From Paramecium pentaurelia (lineage: Eukaryota; Ciliophora; Oligohymenophorea; Peniculida; Parameciidae): a stretch of 64,000 nt of DNA. The stretch is from the NCBI GenBank assembly GCA_905183005.1, contig CAJJDO010000087.1:264136-328135 (forward strand), in the 5' to 3' direction. The position numbers were made by a program, and so were the translations under genes. Shown here piece after piece: positions 1 to 11,400 of this stretch (positions are counted from its first letter, which is position 1; every line of letters starts with the position of its first letter). The notes below the pieces were generated by a model. It did no database searches and was not told where the DNA came from. It was given only the letters and a program-made list of their open reading frames with translations.

Positions 1-1
1 A

Positions 2-334
2 GCTGAAGAGTTTTTAATAAAAGACTTAGAAGAATTTGAAAATTAATTAAATTAATTTTATAAAGTACATAACTATACTAGGGATAGTAACTTTAAAATG
101 TTAATGCTGTTTATTCTATTTATTTTAAAAAATTTTGATTAAGTTCTTAATTTAGCAAATAAAAGTAATTACAGAGATCTATTTGTTGAAATTCCAAAAT
201 TATAGATTACAAATACTAAGGGTGTTCATGTATTAAGGGGTAAAATTGAAAAGGCTTTAGATTTCTTTAAATAACATTTTGATTAAAATGGAAATGCTAT
301 TTAAAATTAAGAACAAAAAATTAAAAATACATGA
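2..334 (+). CDS. 3' end of an unidentified protein (partial)
   Basis: The frame starting at base 2 is open for 110 codons with TAA/TAG read as Gln and ends at TGA 332-334. It enters from outside the window, so only the C-terminus is visible. The piece is hydrophilic and Asn/Gln/Lys-rich, with one short hydrophobic run (FILFILKNF) near residue 45, and ends in a charged tail. I recognise no domain. The reading frame is supported only by the absence of TGA; an intron may lie inside. Confidence 0.45.
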
Positions 335-505
335 ATTTGATTATTATTATAAATAATTATAAATATAATTAGTTTTTAATTGTATTTTTTAAGGAATAAT
401 ATTCATAATTTCTGTATATCCAATAATAATATGAATTTAAAAACAATCTATGATTACTACAAATATTAGTTTAATTTTCATATACAATATTATTATTAAT
501 AATAT

Positions 506-1792
506 ATGTAATCATAACAATTAAAATAACAGCCTTAATAAATAAAAAAAATAGAGGGTTCATCTACAAGTCCTTATGGAAAGATAAAGTTTGAAGTTAA
601 TAAGCAATCTTAGAATTCTCCAAGCATACTAGTATTAATAAGATTTAATATTTAGAAAGAGATTGGTTAATATGTTTATAATATGAATGATATACTTGGG
701 ACTGGAGAATTCAGTTCAGTATATAAAGGTTAAGATTAAAATACAAATGAAACTGTGGCTATCAAAATTATTGATAGAAAAAGCATTTAGAACAATTAAA
801 TTTTTAGAAATTTATTAGTTAATGAAATCAATATCCTTAAGTCAGTGGACAATAAATGCTTGCTTAAATTATACAATTATCTTGAAACAATGAATAATAT
901 ATATATTGTAACTGAATTTTGTTCTGATGGTAATTAGTCAGTGGATTTTAGGTGATTTGCAATCTATAATAGAAAAAAAAGGATATTTACCAGAACATAA
1001 TGCAGTTAAGATTTTAAAACATCTTATAAAAGCATTACTTTATTTGAAAGAAAGAAACATAGTACATAGAGATATTAAGACATAAAATATTTTAGTCTCA
1101 AATTAAATACCAAAATTAGCAGATTTTGGATTTGCTGTTGATTTAAATCAACCTCAGACAAGGTATATATATTATATATGTAGAGAAATTTTATAAATAG
1201 GAACTCCATTATACATGGCTCCAGAAATATATTCTCATTATTAATATTCTTCAAAAACAGATTTATGGGCACTTGGTATTGTATTTTATGAAATGCTATT
1301 TGGTATGAAATTATGAAATAAATAGGAAAGGTACCATTCAATGCTAAAAACCCTAAAGAACTTGAATAAATGTTTTAAATTCATAGAAAAACTTAAAATA
1401 TTTAATATGATAATGGTCCTTAAAAAATCACAGAGGTAGCCTAAGATTTTATTAATTCCATATTAGTGATTGATCCTAAATAAAGATTTGATATTTCATA
1501 GGCTGCTAATCATCCATTAATATAAAGTAATTAAGATATTTAATTTAGATCCACATCCACATGCAAATAAATAAAATTGATGTATTATTAATTATAATAA
1601 ATCAAATATCTATTGAATATAATTAAAAATAAGTATGATTCTCTTTTCTTATTTAACATTTATTATAAGTTAATATTAATTTTTGATTAAAAAATAATTA
1701 AAAAGGATATTTTGTATGTATATTTAATTAAAGTTAAAATATATTAATATGTATTCAATTTAGAAACTCTTTATAGATGTATATATATTTGA
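506..1792 (+). CDS. Ser/Thr protein kinase, ULK/Atg1-like
   Basis: Protein kinase of 406 residues, cytosolic by sequence. Introns at 930-951, 1163-1183 and 1303-1325 (22, 21 and 23 nt) restore one frame. About 70 Gln-rich residues precede the kinase domain. Visible motifs: glycine loop GTGEFSSVYKG, catalytic Lys in VAIKII, catalytic loop HRDIKTQNIL, Mg-binding ADFGFA and activation segment GTPLYMAPE, followed by DLWALGIVFYEMLFG. ADFGFA plus GTPLYMAPE is the pattern of ULK/Atg1 and Fused/STK36 kinases, which act in autophagy or cilium assembly. All catalytic residues are present, so it should be active. The substrate cannot be told from the sequence. The C-terminal 80 residues are low complexity, and the exact stop depends on no further intron being present. 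Confidence 0.85.
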
Positions 1793-2145
1793 GAAAATAT
1801 ATAAAAATTTATTTATATAAAAATTAATACAAATATTTTGATGATTAGAATAGAAATATTTTATTAATGTATTTAAAATATATTCAATCTCAATTTCGAT
1901 CTATTGAATTTTATTTATAGTTTGAATAGATTATATATCTATTTTATTTTTGATTGTTATAATTAATATAAAATTTTAATAACTTCTAAATTACCAATTC
2001 AACAGGACTGAATATATTATTTGAATTAAAAATTTGAGTTTTATTTATAATTAAATATATATATATGTAAGATTGATTTAGACACTGAATTATCTCTTTT
2101 CTTTTTTTCTCTTATCATTTAATTTAAATAAATAAAATAGTTAAA
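1793..2145. other. intergenic stretch, AT-rich
   Basis: About 350 bases between a plus-strand and a minus-strand gene (convergent 3' ends). It is strongly AT-rich and I see no conserved frame, RNA gene or repeat. It presumably holds the two 3' UTRs and polyadenylation sites. Confidence 0.5.
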
Positions 2146-4279
2146 TCAAAACATGCTAGTCTTAATTACTCTCGTTATTACTTGTCTACAAATAGGACAC
2201 TAAATTTATATATAAGAGAAATTTTACATTTTTAAGATTCTCAGTGCAATTAAAGCAAAGAATGAAATGGCAACATTCCATTAATACACTATCAATTTGT
2301 CTAATAAAACAGATTTTACATAGATGCTTTTCCTCTTCTCTTTGTATTTTATTGGTCAATTCTTTAACCTATTCTTTGAGAGTGACAACTTCTTCATCTT
2401 GAAGAATAGAAGAATCCTCTTAAGGATAAGTGAAATTGATTTTTTCAGTTTTTGTAACAAAAATAGTGTACATATCATTTAATCTTTATCCATCATAACC
2501 TCCTAATAAAAAGAATTGATTTTCTAGATTAACTAATTTATGAAATGTCCTTGCTGAAGGAATACTTCCAGATGTATTAATTTTAATCCATTCTCTCTTC
2601 TTAAAATTATATTAATGTAAATCATTATATCTAATTTATAAATGATCTACTCCACCAAATAAAAACATGTTTTAATTATAAACTAAGGCTTCATGTCTAT
2701 ATCTAGCTTTTGGTTTTTGTCCACTACATCTTCTAATTTCATAAAAAGTATTAGTAACAAAAGAATATTCATACATTTCATCTAAACAACTAGTACCATC
2801 CCAACCTCCAAAAATGAACATTGAATTTTAATATGAAACAGCTGTATGACCAAATCTACCTGTTATTTATTAATCATGATCTAATTCAACCCATGATCCC
2901 TTAAATTTCCATATATCATTAAAAATTTATTTATTTTCACCTTTTCCTCCAAATATATATATTCCATTGCAATATTCAACTAAAGAATGATCAGTTCTTT
3001 TTGCTGGATTAGTACCTTATTAAGTTTCCATAGCAAATGTATTGTTCTTAACATTAAATCTATATAAATCATTACAATAAATTTAGCTTTATGTTTGAAC
3101 ATAGCCTCCAAATAACATTAATTAATCATCAACTGCAACCATTTTTGCTCCAGATCTGGCTGATGGTATTTAACCTGAAGTAACAATAATAGACCAAGAA
3201 TTTCCATCAAAACAATTTAAATCATTATTAATATTACCAGATTGATCTACACCTCCAAATAAATAAATTTTATTTTAAAGTACACAAGCAGTATGTCCAG
3301 TTCTAGGTGTAAAACGATCTTTAAGATCCAATTATATCCACATTAAATGTGGAGCTTATCTAAATTATTCAATTTATTATCTGCCATTTTCTGAATCTAA
3401 ATTGATTCTATGAACATCATTTCTCCTTTATCCATCAAATCCACCAACCAAATATAAATAATTTCCTAATACAACACATTTATGAAAAGAACGAGGAGAT
3501 GGTGGATTCTAAACAACTATTCTACTCCATATTGAAGTTTGAAAATCAAATCTTTATAAATCATTAAAACGTTCTTGATTTTAATCCACTCCTCCAAAAA
3601 TGAATAGAAATCCTTTATAAATATTTGCTGTATGTCTATATCTTCCAGCAGGTGGATTTTATTATTTAACCATTTGGAAAGTACCATTACTATTAGAATA
3701 AACCCATAAATCATTTAATGTATTATTTCCATCCCATCCTCCAAATAAATAGAGTTCATTTTAATACGATGTTATTGTATGTCCAAGACGTGCACTTAAT
3801 TATCTTACTTAACTTAATGCTTTCCATTCAAAAGTACTTAGATTTAATTCATGTAAATCATTAAATCGTTTTTATCCATTTGATCCTCCAAATATATAAC
3901 ATAAATTTTTTTAAATTGTGAATGAATGATCTACTCTAGCTGGAGGTGGTTAAGTTTTTGGAGTTATTTTATCCCATTAATTGTTTGCAGGATTAAAACG
4001 AAAAAGATCATTAAAATATTCTCCATGTTTCCAAGTATAACCTCCAAAAAAATAAAATAAATCTTCATAAACACATCCCAATGATCCAGATCTTGCTGAT
4101 GGTATTTCACCTTATAATTTAAGTTTACTCCATCCTTTATGATATTTATACATATCATTCTATCTGTCTTATTCATCAATCCCACCAAACACATAAATAC
4201 ACTCCTTATATGCTATTACTGTATGTCCAGTCCTTGGAGAATAATCATTTACATCACTGGGCAATAATTCCCATTGCAT
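2146..4279 (-). CDS. Kelch-repeat protein with C-terminal RING finger
   Basis: 701 residues. Most of the protein is a long series of Kelch-type blades, each with a Phe-Gly-Gly strand (IFGGSNG, LFGGWDG, FIFGGVD) and a downstream ND(L/M)...W. There are about eleven to twelve units, enough for two six-bladed propellers. The last 60 residues form a C3HC4 RING: CKIC, then CCHFILCFNC, then CPIC. A 28-nt intron sits between the two halves of the RING; skipping it aligns CPICRQ in frame. RING fingers recruit ubiquitin-conjugating enzymes and Kelch propellers bind substrates, so an E3 ubiquitin ligase is the natural inference. A plain Kelch scaffold is the alternative. The gene is convergent with the upstream kinase and divergent from the U1-70K gene only 41 bases away. 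Confidence 0.85.
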
Positions 4280-4320
4280 TATTTAAATTAATAATTATGT
4301 ATTATTAGACACCTACTCCT

Positions 4321-5326
4321 ATGATGCCATTAGCTCATGCTATGAATAACCCTCTTTAAGTACAATAAGCTGTTAATATTCGCAAACCTGATTTCCCCCC
4401 AGATGTAATAATATGTGTTTTTATTCTTAGATGCAACCAATCTTTGTCATACCTTAAATTGCTCATATCAAATCTTAATTAAAACCAAAATGTAGACCAT
4501 ATGATCCTATTTTGGGTATTGGAAGAAAAGCAGAATGGATGTTGGATAAATTTGAAGATGAATATGAGTAGATGCAAAGAGAAGAAAGAGAAAAAGGTAT
4601 ATATATATATAATTATAATTATGTAGATATTGTTAAACCATCAAGATTACCATTAAAGATTCTGAAAAAATACGAGAAGAGAAGATAACATAGTGAAGAA
4701 GTGAAGAAAAGATTGTAAACATGGAATCCATTTGAAGATCCAAATATTACATCTGATCCTTATAAAACATTATTTGTTGGACGATTAAATTTTGCAACAA
4801 CAGATAAAAAATTACGCAAAGAATTCGAAGAATATGGCCCTATTAAATCTGTAAGAATAGTGCGAAATTCTACTCAAGATAAAACAAGAGGCTATGCATT
4901 CATTGGTAAGGGGGTGATCATAAATTAAAAGAGTATGAGAGCAAGAACAGTGTTAAATCAGCTTATAAATATGCAGTTGATAAGCGTATTGATGGTCGTA
5001 AAGTGATTGTAGATATAGAAAGAGGTAGAACAATACTTAAATGGAGACCTCGTTATCTTGGTGGGGGATTGGGAGAATTGAGAAGATCAAGAAGTGAAGA
5101 ATTATAAAAGAAGACTAAAGATGATTAAGTAGAAAAGGAGGAAGAAGATAAAAGACGTAAAACTAAAAAAGGTAATTAATATTAGATATATATATATATA
5201 GAAGATGGGAAATCATCTAAAAAACCTAGATCTCGATCTAAGAGTGCCAAAAAACATAAGAAGAGAGATGAGAGTGAATTTAAGAAGAATAAAAAGAGAG
5301 AAAAATCAAAAAAGAGACATAAATGA
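4321..5326 (+). CDS. SNRNP70: U1 snRNP 70 kDa protein (U1-70K)
   Basis: Core protein of the U1 snRNP, which binds U1 snRNA stem-loop I and recognises 5' splice sites in the nucleus. Four introns (26, 30, 26 and 30 nt) are spliced to give 297 residues. The N-terminal U1-70K domain ends in TWNPFEDPN. The RRM follows, with RNP2 LFVGRLNF and RNP1 RGYAFIEY. After it come IDGRKVIVDIERGRT and WRPRYLGGGLGE, which are hallmark segments of U1-70K rather than of generic RRM proteins. The tail is Lys/Arg/Ser-rich and short compared with the animal RS domain. It is apt that this splicing factor's own gene carries four minimal introns. The stop TGA overlaps an ATG (bases 5323-5326), but that ATG does not open a supported gene. 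Confidence 0.95.
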
Positions 5327-5410
5327 GTGATGATGATGATGAATAACAAAAAAAAGGTAAATTTATTTATGGTAAGTATTCTCTTTTAAAACATCTTTCT
5401 TCTCATTCAT

Positions 5411-6007
5411 ATGAATAGTTTATATAAAATATATTTACGATACCAAGCTCTCAAACGTGCCTTCAAATCTACTAAACTATATCTTAAATATGCCAAACTT
5501 AAAGAAGATTTAGAAGACTAAAAGCTTAATAGAATCTGTGTTGGAGAAGATCGTATGGGTAATAAGTTTTATCAATATTATTCATATTATGGATTACCCA
5601 CTAGAAGAGAAGTAAATATACATAAAATTAACATTCTTAGATTAGGTTTAAAGATGATAAAGAAAGAATAGTTAATGATTTAGCATATTATGATTGGCTA
5701 TATAAACGAATTGAATAACCACCTACAGAAGAATAAGTTGAATAATTGTATGATCTATCATTTCATATATAGCTATAAAGAAGAGTAATTGCGTTTTTAA
5801 AGAGCAAGAGAATGGGATGAATAATAAGAAAAAATGATGTTAGCATTTTATGAACAAAGAAAAATAAGAGAAGAATAATACAAGAAAGCTTATTTGGAAT
5901 AGAAAAACTTTAATTAAAACCCTGAGGTATTTACAGAAATAGCTAATAATTCTGAATTGAAATAAGAGTCTCAAAATGAGTAATGGTAACCAAAATCAAA
6001 GCGTTGA
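5411..6007 (+). CDS. NDUFA12/NDUFAF2-like complex I protein
   Basis: 180 residues after removal of two introns (29 and 25 nt). The N-terminal half carries the signature VGEDRMGNKFYQYY, then LPTRRE, then YDWLYKRIEQPPTEEQ. This is the core of the B17.2 family (NDUFA12, a peripheral subunit of mitochondrial complex I, and its assembly-factor paralogue NDUFAF2). The C-terminal half is charged and Gln-rich, longer than in typical NDUFA12. That favours the NDUFAF2-like form, but the choice is not secure. I chose the start at MNSLYKIYLR because it gives a frame running straight into the conserved core. No clear mitochondrial presequence is visible beyond a basic, hydrophobic first 20 residues. It lies 85 bases after U1-70K in the same direction. 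Confidence 0.7.
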
Positions 6008-6318
6008 TTTCATAATATTAATTACATATATTTAGTTAAGAATTGTCAATCTATAGTTTATATAATCAATATTAACTTTTATATCAAACTATTTAAGATT
6101 TTTTAAATCAAATAAAATTTAAAGGAATATGATGTAGGTATTAAAATAACTAATTAAATATTCTACTAAATAAAGAATATAAGAAAATAATTACATATCT
6201 TTCTTTTATTACGATTTTCTTATTCAATAATATTTAATTAAATATATGTGTGATCAAATTTTATATTACGCATCATTTCACGATATATATATTCTGAAAT
6301 GTATTTACAATTTTAATT
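6008..6318. other. intergenic stretch upstream of alternative oxidase
   Basis: About 310 AT-rich bases between two same-strand genes. No frame, RNA gene or repeat is evident. The promoter of the alternative oxidase gene must lie here, but I cannot point to a motif. Confidence 0.5.
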
Positions 6319-7134
6319 ATGATTTCAAGAATTAATAAATAGCTTTGGAAAACCTTTTGTTCAACTAAGCCTCCAAGTGAAGGTAAAAAGAACTAAATGT
6401 ATGCAATGCCTCATCCTTTCTGGAACGAAGAGGCCAGGAATAATGTAAAGATCGATCACAAAGAGCCTTAAACTTTTGGTGATAGATTTGCTCATTTGTT
6501 TATTTAATCAATGAGAATTGGATTTGATGTTTTAAGTGGATATAGGAAAGTATTTCCATGGTAGAACAACATAATATCTGAAAAAAAATGGATAAATAGG
6601 GTTCTATTTTTAGAGACTGTAGCAGGAGTACCTGGATTTGTCGCAGGAATGCATAGACATTTGAGATCCTTAAGAGGTATGAAGAGAGATTTGGGTTGGA
6701 TCCATACATTATTAGAAGAGGCAGAAAATGAGAGAGTACATTTGTTGACTTTTCTTACAATTAAAAAACCATCATTAATATTTAGAACAGGAGTTATATT
6801 GGCCTAATTATGGTATGTTGCATTGTTCTCAATTGCTTATATGATCCAACCAAGAGTATGTCATAGGATAGTTGGATACTTGGAAGAGGAGGCAGTGAAG
6901 ACATATACTCATATGATAGAAGAAATAGAAATTGAAGGTAGTTCAATTCATTCTTGGAAAACGAGAGCAGCACATCAAAATTCAATAGAATATTGGAATT
7001 TACCAGAAAATGCAACTTTATTGGATGTTGTTAAGGCTATAAGAAAAGATGAAGAACATCATAAAGAAGTAAATCATAAGTTTGCTGATGATTATACTTA
7101 ATAATCAGAGAATCCATTTCCTCCAGGATATTGA
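6319..7134 (+). CDS. AOX: alternative oxidase (AOX), mitochondrial
   Basis: Ubiquinol oxidase of the mitochondrial inner membrane. It passes electrons from ubiquinol to oxygen without proton pumping, bypassing complexes III and IV. 271 residues, no intron needed. The di-iron ligands are all visible: Glu in LFLETVAGVPG, Glu and His of EEAENERVHL, Glu in GYLEEEAVKTYTHMI, and Glu-His of IRKDEEHHKEVNH. The segments before and after the ERVHL box are hydrophobic, as expected for a monotopic membrane protein. The first 30 residues (MISRINKQLWKTF) are basic and lack acidic residues, like a presequence. AOX explains the cyanide-resistant respiration known in ciliates. The C-terminal half happens to be free of TAA/TAG, so it also shows as a standard-code ORF from 6823. 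Confidence 0.95.
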
Positions 7135-7185
7135 TTTTTTATTATTATCTAAATTATTATTGATGTTTATAATATATTATAATGA

Positions 7186-8282
7186 TCAAAATAATTGTAC
7201 TGGGGATTTGATGGCATTTTTAAAATCATAATAGATAGTAACAATAGGAGCTGTGTCTTGAGAATTTGATCCTTTGATTGATAGAGCATCTCCTATTTTT
7301 TTATTAAATATATATTGTAATCTAATTGTGGTTTAATAATATTACTGATTTTGCTTTTCAGCATCCAAATATAATCTAATATCTGTAATACCTCCATGTC
7401 TATCTTACAATTCTTTATTGATGAACATGAGTGGATCATTGTAAGCTACAACAATTTCAAAATTTGGATAAGGCCAATCTTTTTCTAGTATTACAAATTT
7501 AAGTTTGATGTATTAATGTTATTCACTGTCCATTTCGAATGATGGCTAAAAAAGGGATTTTGTTATTTATGTATATGTACATAGATATTATTGGCGTTCA
7601 TTTTAATTTTTAATAATGAAATATACTATCATAATTCTTCAAAACCATCTTCAATTTATCTATTATGCTATATTGGTTATGATTATTTAGGTTCTGGTTG
7701 ATCTTATTAACCTTCTGTTTGTTTTTTAATCCATTCTCTTGTTTTAACAAAACGTTCAGGAGTCTTAGGTTCAAAATTTAATTATCTAAATGCTTTTTCT
7801 CTTCTTAGACGACCTCCAAATTTAAAAAATTATTGAGACCAATGTTTTATTGCATATTAGAGATCTACAACAGTTTTTGGTTCTTTCCACCAAGTAACTA
7901 CTTTAGTAGCACTGTTCTCTTAAACATAACTAAGAAATTCATAATAATCCACAAGCATTTAGAGTAACTCATCTTAAAAATCAATTTTATGATTAATGAG
8001 GTCTTGTATCTATTTATGTATTTACAATTTCAAGAAGTTAATCTGCTCTGAAAAGTCTTTCACCATGAAAGAAAGTGAGATAGAGAGTATTGATTATATT
8101 ACTTAATCACAAGTTTAGAGTGTTGGATTATTGAGTGAAAAGTTACGACTTAAACTAAGTTTATAGTTGGTTTCTTGATTTATAAGAGTTTCAATTTCCA
8201 CTTGAGGATCTATCATAATCTCATTCTGATTTTACTCAACATGGACGACCTCACTATTTGAACGAGGGCACAAGGCACCCAT
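7186..8282 (-). CDS. unidentified protein, possibly N-myristoylated
   Basis: 358 residues if a 20-nt intron (GTTTTG..TAG) is removed; without it a TGA would end the protein about 110 codons early. The start MGALC fits the rule for N-myristoylation of Gly2 with a neighbouring Cys that could be palmitoylated, suggesting attachment to a membrane or cilium. The middle contains a mildly conserved-looking segment WSQQFFKFGGRLRREKAF. The last 130 residues (from DWPYPNFEIVVAYNDP on) alternate hydrophobic and polar residues like a beta sandwich. I recognise no family. The intron donor is atypical (GTTTTG, not GTA), so two adjacent genes are an alternative: the second would start at an in-frame ATG just after the join. 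Confidence 0.6.
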
Positions 8283-8323
8283 TTAATTAATTATATAAAT
8301 GCAACACATTATATATATATCCA

Positions 8324-9872
8324 TCACAGTATATCTGATGGTAAAGGCATCTCAAATATGAAATGACTAGCCATTATGCTAGCAGCTTCAGGTTGATCCA
8401 TTGGAACCATATGTCCAGCATTTCTTACAGAAACAAAGGTTAAACCATCAATTTCCCATACATTACCAGCATTTTATTGTTCTGATCCTTTTTCTCCTGG
8501 TTTATACCAAGGTCTCCATTCCTCAATAGTTGGTAAGTCTAAAATATAACAATTATAATAGACTTAGTTCCTTCTACAATTTATCAATCCAATACAAAGT
8601 ACCAGTGATGGGAACTATTGAATCAACATCTCCACTGAATTTCAAAATCCTAATTCCATTCTTGAGTAATTTAGGATATAAATGATAGGTAGCTCCTGGA
8701 TCCTTCTTGTAATCAATATTTGAACAATCATTCCAATAACCAGCATCATCTCTAATATGTAAAGCCTAGAATATTAATGAATTTCTAACCTTTCTAAATG
8801 CTGCATTATTTAGATAAAGGAATAAGGCTTCTGATTCAGAACATTCATTGATTTATCCAACAACACCTTCCTTCATTGGATGTAATTTGAATCTCTTCTC
8901 TTTAACTCTTTCTCCTTTTTCATTGTAAAATGGTAATTGATAACATTTTCCATATACATTATATGGATTAAAATAGTAATCACTATGATAATAACTTAAA
9001 TAATATTACTCATCTCCATTGATTTATTCCATTACTTCTCCATAGATCTCTATGCATTCTGGATATGATTTCATATGACAGTAACTTGTCATATTTTCAA
9101 TTTTATGATTTAATTTTTCACTAATGAATCCATGATTATGAAGGAATTTATAAAAATGAACAGGGAAATTGAATCCTAAATCTGTGCATTCTGTTGGATC
9201 TGTACATCCATTACCAATCATTAAACCCTTCAATCTGATCCTATCACCAACTGCTGCTTTGGCATTATAATCAATAATCTCATTTGCTAATGTTGGAATG
9301 TATATTCCAGCCCAACTCTCTCCAGCAATATAAAAGTCTATGCTTTTATATTCTGGGAATTTCTTAAAGAATTCAAGCACTGCCTTTAAATTATCTTTTG
9401 CTGTGCTCTTATCATCTGTTGTTGTATTTCCAAAAGAAAATCCTACTCCTGCTGGACTTTCCAAGTAAAACATGTTAGCCTATCAAAATATATATTCATT
9501 ATTACAAAATTCAACCAAGTGAATAGATTTTATTTGAAATTATTTGTACCCAATTCTACTGTGAATGGCCCATTTTCCACCATGGCTCCATAAAGAGATG
9601 AGCATCCAGGACCTCCATTTAACCACAATACAAGTGGAAATGTAGCCTATAATGGTCCAGCTAAGCTAAAAGCTGGAAATGCAAAATAATGGAATTGCTT
9701 TTTACCAGCGTCATCGATTGGCAAATACCCAGAATACCTTAGAATTGTGACATAATCCTTACATTTTTCCTGCATATGGAATTTTGAACTTAGCCCATGT
9801 AGATCCATCTACTAAGTCTTCTGCTGGGGCTCCTGCTACATATCCAATAAAATAGAGTAGTGACAAAATCAT
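8324..9872 (-). CDS. serine carboxypeptidase (S10), secreted or lysosomal
   Basis: Peptidase family S10, which removes C-terminal amino acids in acidic compartments. 490 residues after three introns (25, 26 and 25 nt). It starts with a hydrophobic signal peptide (MILSLLYFIGYVAGAPA). The oxyanion-hole region reads LNGGPGCSS. The catalytic triad is complete: Ser in GESWAG, Asp in KFSGDVDSIVP, His in NAGHMVPMDQP. Length and motif order match yeast CPY and cathepsin A. Many Cys residues in the middle suggest disulphides. It is probably a digestive enzyme of food vacuoles or lysosomes. The Tyr of the usual GESYAG is replaced by Trp, a tolerated variation. Confidence 0.93.
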
Positions 9873-9984
9873 TATTATGATAAATTATATTAAGTCATCA
9901 TATTGATATTTATTAATATCTTTATAATTAACTCGAACAAAACAGATATGTAAAATAATTAAATTGTTAGTTATTTCAACATTA

Positions 9985-10543
9985 ATGTCTATCTCAAGTG
10001 ATATCCCATTTACACCAACTCAAACAAAAACTACTCTTCCTGTTCCTCGTTCTGCCAGATCTCTTATAAAAAGGGAAAAGTAATATAAATTAGATGTCCT
10101 TTTGAAAAACTAAAAAGGAAAGTAAACAATTAAGAAAAGAATCAAACGTAAAAGACTATTCTCTGGATTAAAACGTACAGTTAGTAACTATAGGGGTCGA
10201 ATTCCATAGTCTGAAACTTTTACTCTTAATGAAGATCGCTTAATACTCTCTTCTGTAATAAAATTAGGACCTAAATTCAAAGTGATTTCCTAATATTTTC
10301 CATCAAAATCATTAAGTGCAGTCAAAAATCGTTACTATAAGTATTTGAGATATCGTTGGATTCAAATTATGGGCAAGTATTTATTTTTGCTAATAAATAA
10401 GGGATTTTGAAAGTTTATTAAAAGAAAGCTAATAAATTATAAGACAAGATGATGAAATTGTAGATACTGCAGAGCTATTCCCAGAAGTAAAAGATATATT
10501 AAAAAATATGATAACAAATATCAAATCTTTAATTTAATCATGA
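9985..10543 (+). CDS. Myb/SANT-like DNA-binding protein
   Basis: 177 residues with one 25-nt intron. A basic N-terminal region (RIKRKRLFSGLKRT) is followed by a SANT/Myb-type helix set. It has an acidic first helix (LNEDRLILSSVIKLG), then the middle helix VISQYFPSKS and a third helix LSAVKNRYYKYLRYRW. These correspond to W..ED..L...V...G and ...R...QC..R. This is a single recognisable repeat with the first Trp replaced, so sequence-specific binding is uncertain. Nuclear location is inferred from the basic stretch. It could be a transcription factor or a chromatin adaptor. Confidence 0.6.
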
Positions 10544-11400
10544 ATCTTATTAATTCTAATTATAACATAATGATTCTCATTTGTTTATATAAACTATACA
10601 AAATTAAATTCTTGTTAATAAATAGGAGTAGCATAAATAATATAGAATTAAAAAAATTGGACTAACTGAAAATGCAACTACAATTATTATTAAAGTACTA
10701 ATATAATATTAATATGATATGATTTTATTGAGTTTCTATATCTATCAATTAGAAACATATTCTTTTTTCTTGATTAATTTTTATTTTTCTAAATTTTCTT
10801 TTTCTGAATCATCATTGTACTTTTAAACGATTATCATTTAATTTTATTTTTTTTTAGTTATTTAATATTAATTGAATTCTTTATTTAGGATTTTAAATCA
10901 TATCCTAAATGTATAATATGCACTATAGGAATAAATATTCATGAATTATTTTATATCTATAGACTTTTGAAAGGGTATTTATAAAAAATTGTTAAGATTG
11001 ATTTTAATAATAATTTATTATATGATTTTCGTTTTAAACTATATAAATTAATAAATTTGATGTAATATGCATATAATATATGAAGTTTTCCTGAAATTAT
11101 TTTTTTCTAATTATCAAAATTTTATATATTATACTATGATTAATTGTTATTATCTGTTTCTAAGTAACAAATCATAATCTTAGTGTTTATTCTAATTGTA
11201 TAAATGGCAAATATTAAGTTAATAATAAAAATTAGATTATTAGAATTTTATATTTGGATTTCTACGTATAATTAATTTTAATGATCACCAATAGAATCTA
11301 GATGTACATGTGAAAATTACTCCAAAAATATATGTCTTATAACATTTCTTCTGGAGTATATAAAATAGAGTAATGTCTACTCATAATTATTTAATATAAT
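10544..11400. other. long intergenic region, no gene seen
   Basis: About 860 bases, long for this genome. Very AT-rich. The only frames are short and lack protein-like composition; one on the minus strand near 10740-10840 encodes about 31 Lys/Glu-rich codons. No tRNA-like or rRNA-like sequence. A non-coding RNA or a decayed gene cannot be excluded. Confidence 0.4.

Noticed and set aside
3517..4194. Short standard-code ORFs on the minus strand
   Set aside because: They are pieces of the Kelch-RING gene between TAA/TAG glutamine codons, not separate genes.
5323..5400. An ATG overlapping the U1-70K stop (ATGA), suggesting a gene with an acidic start
   Set aside because: The frame does not connect to the NDUFA12-like core without an unsupported intron; the ATG at 5411 gives a direct, conserved reading.
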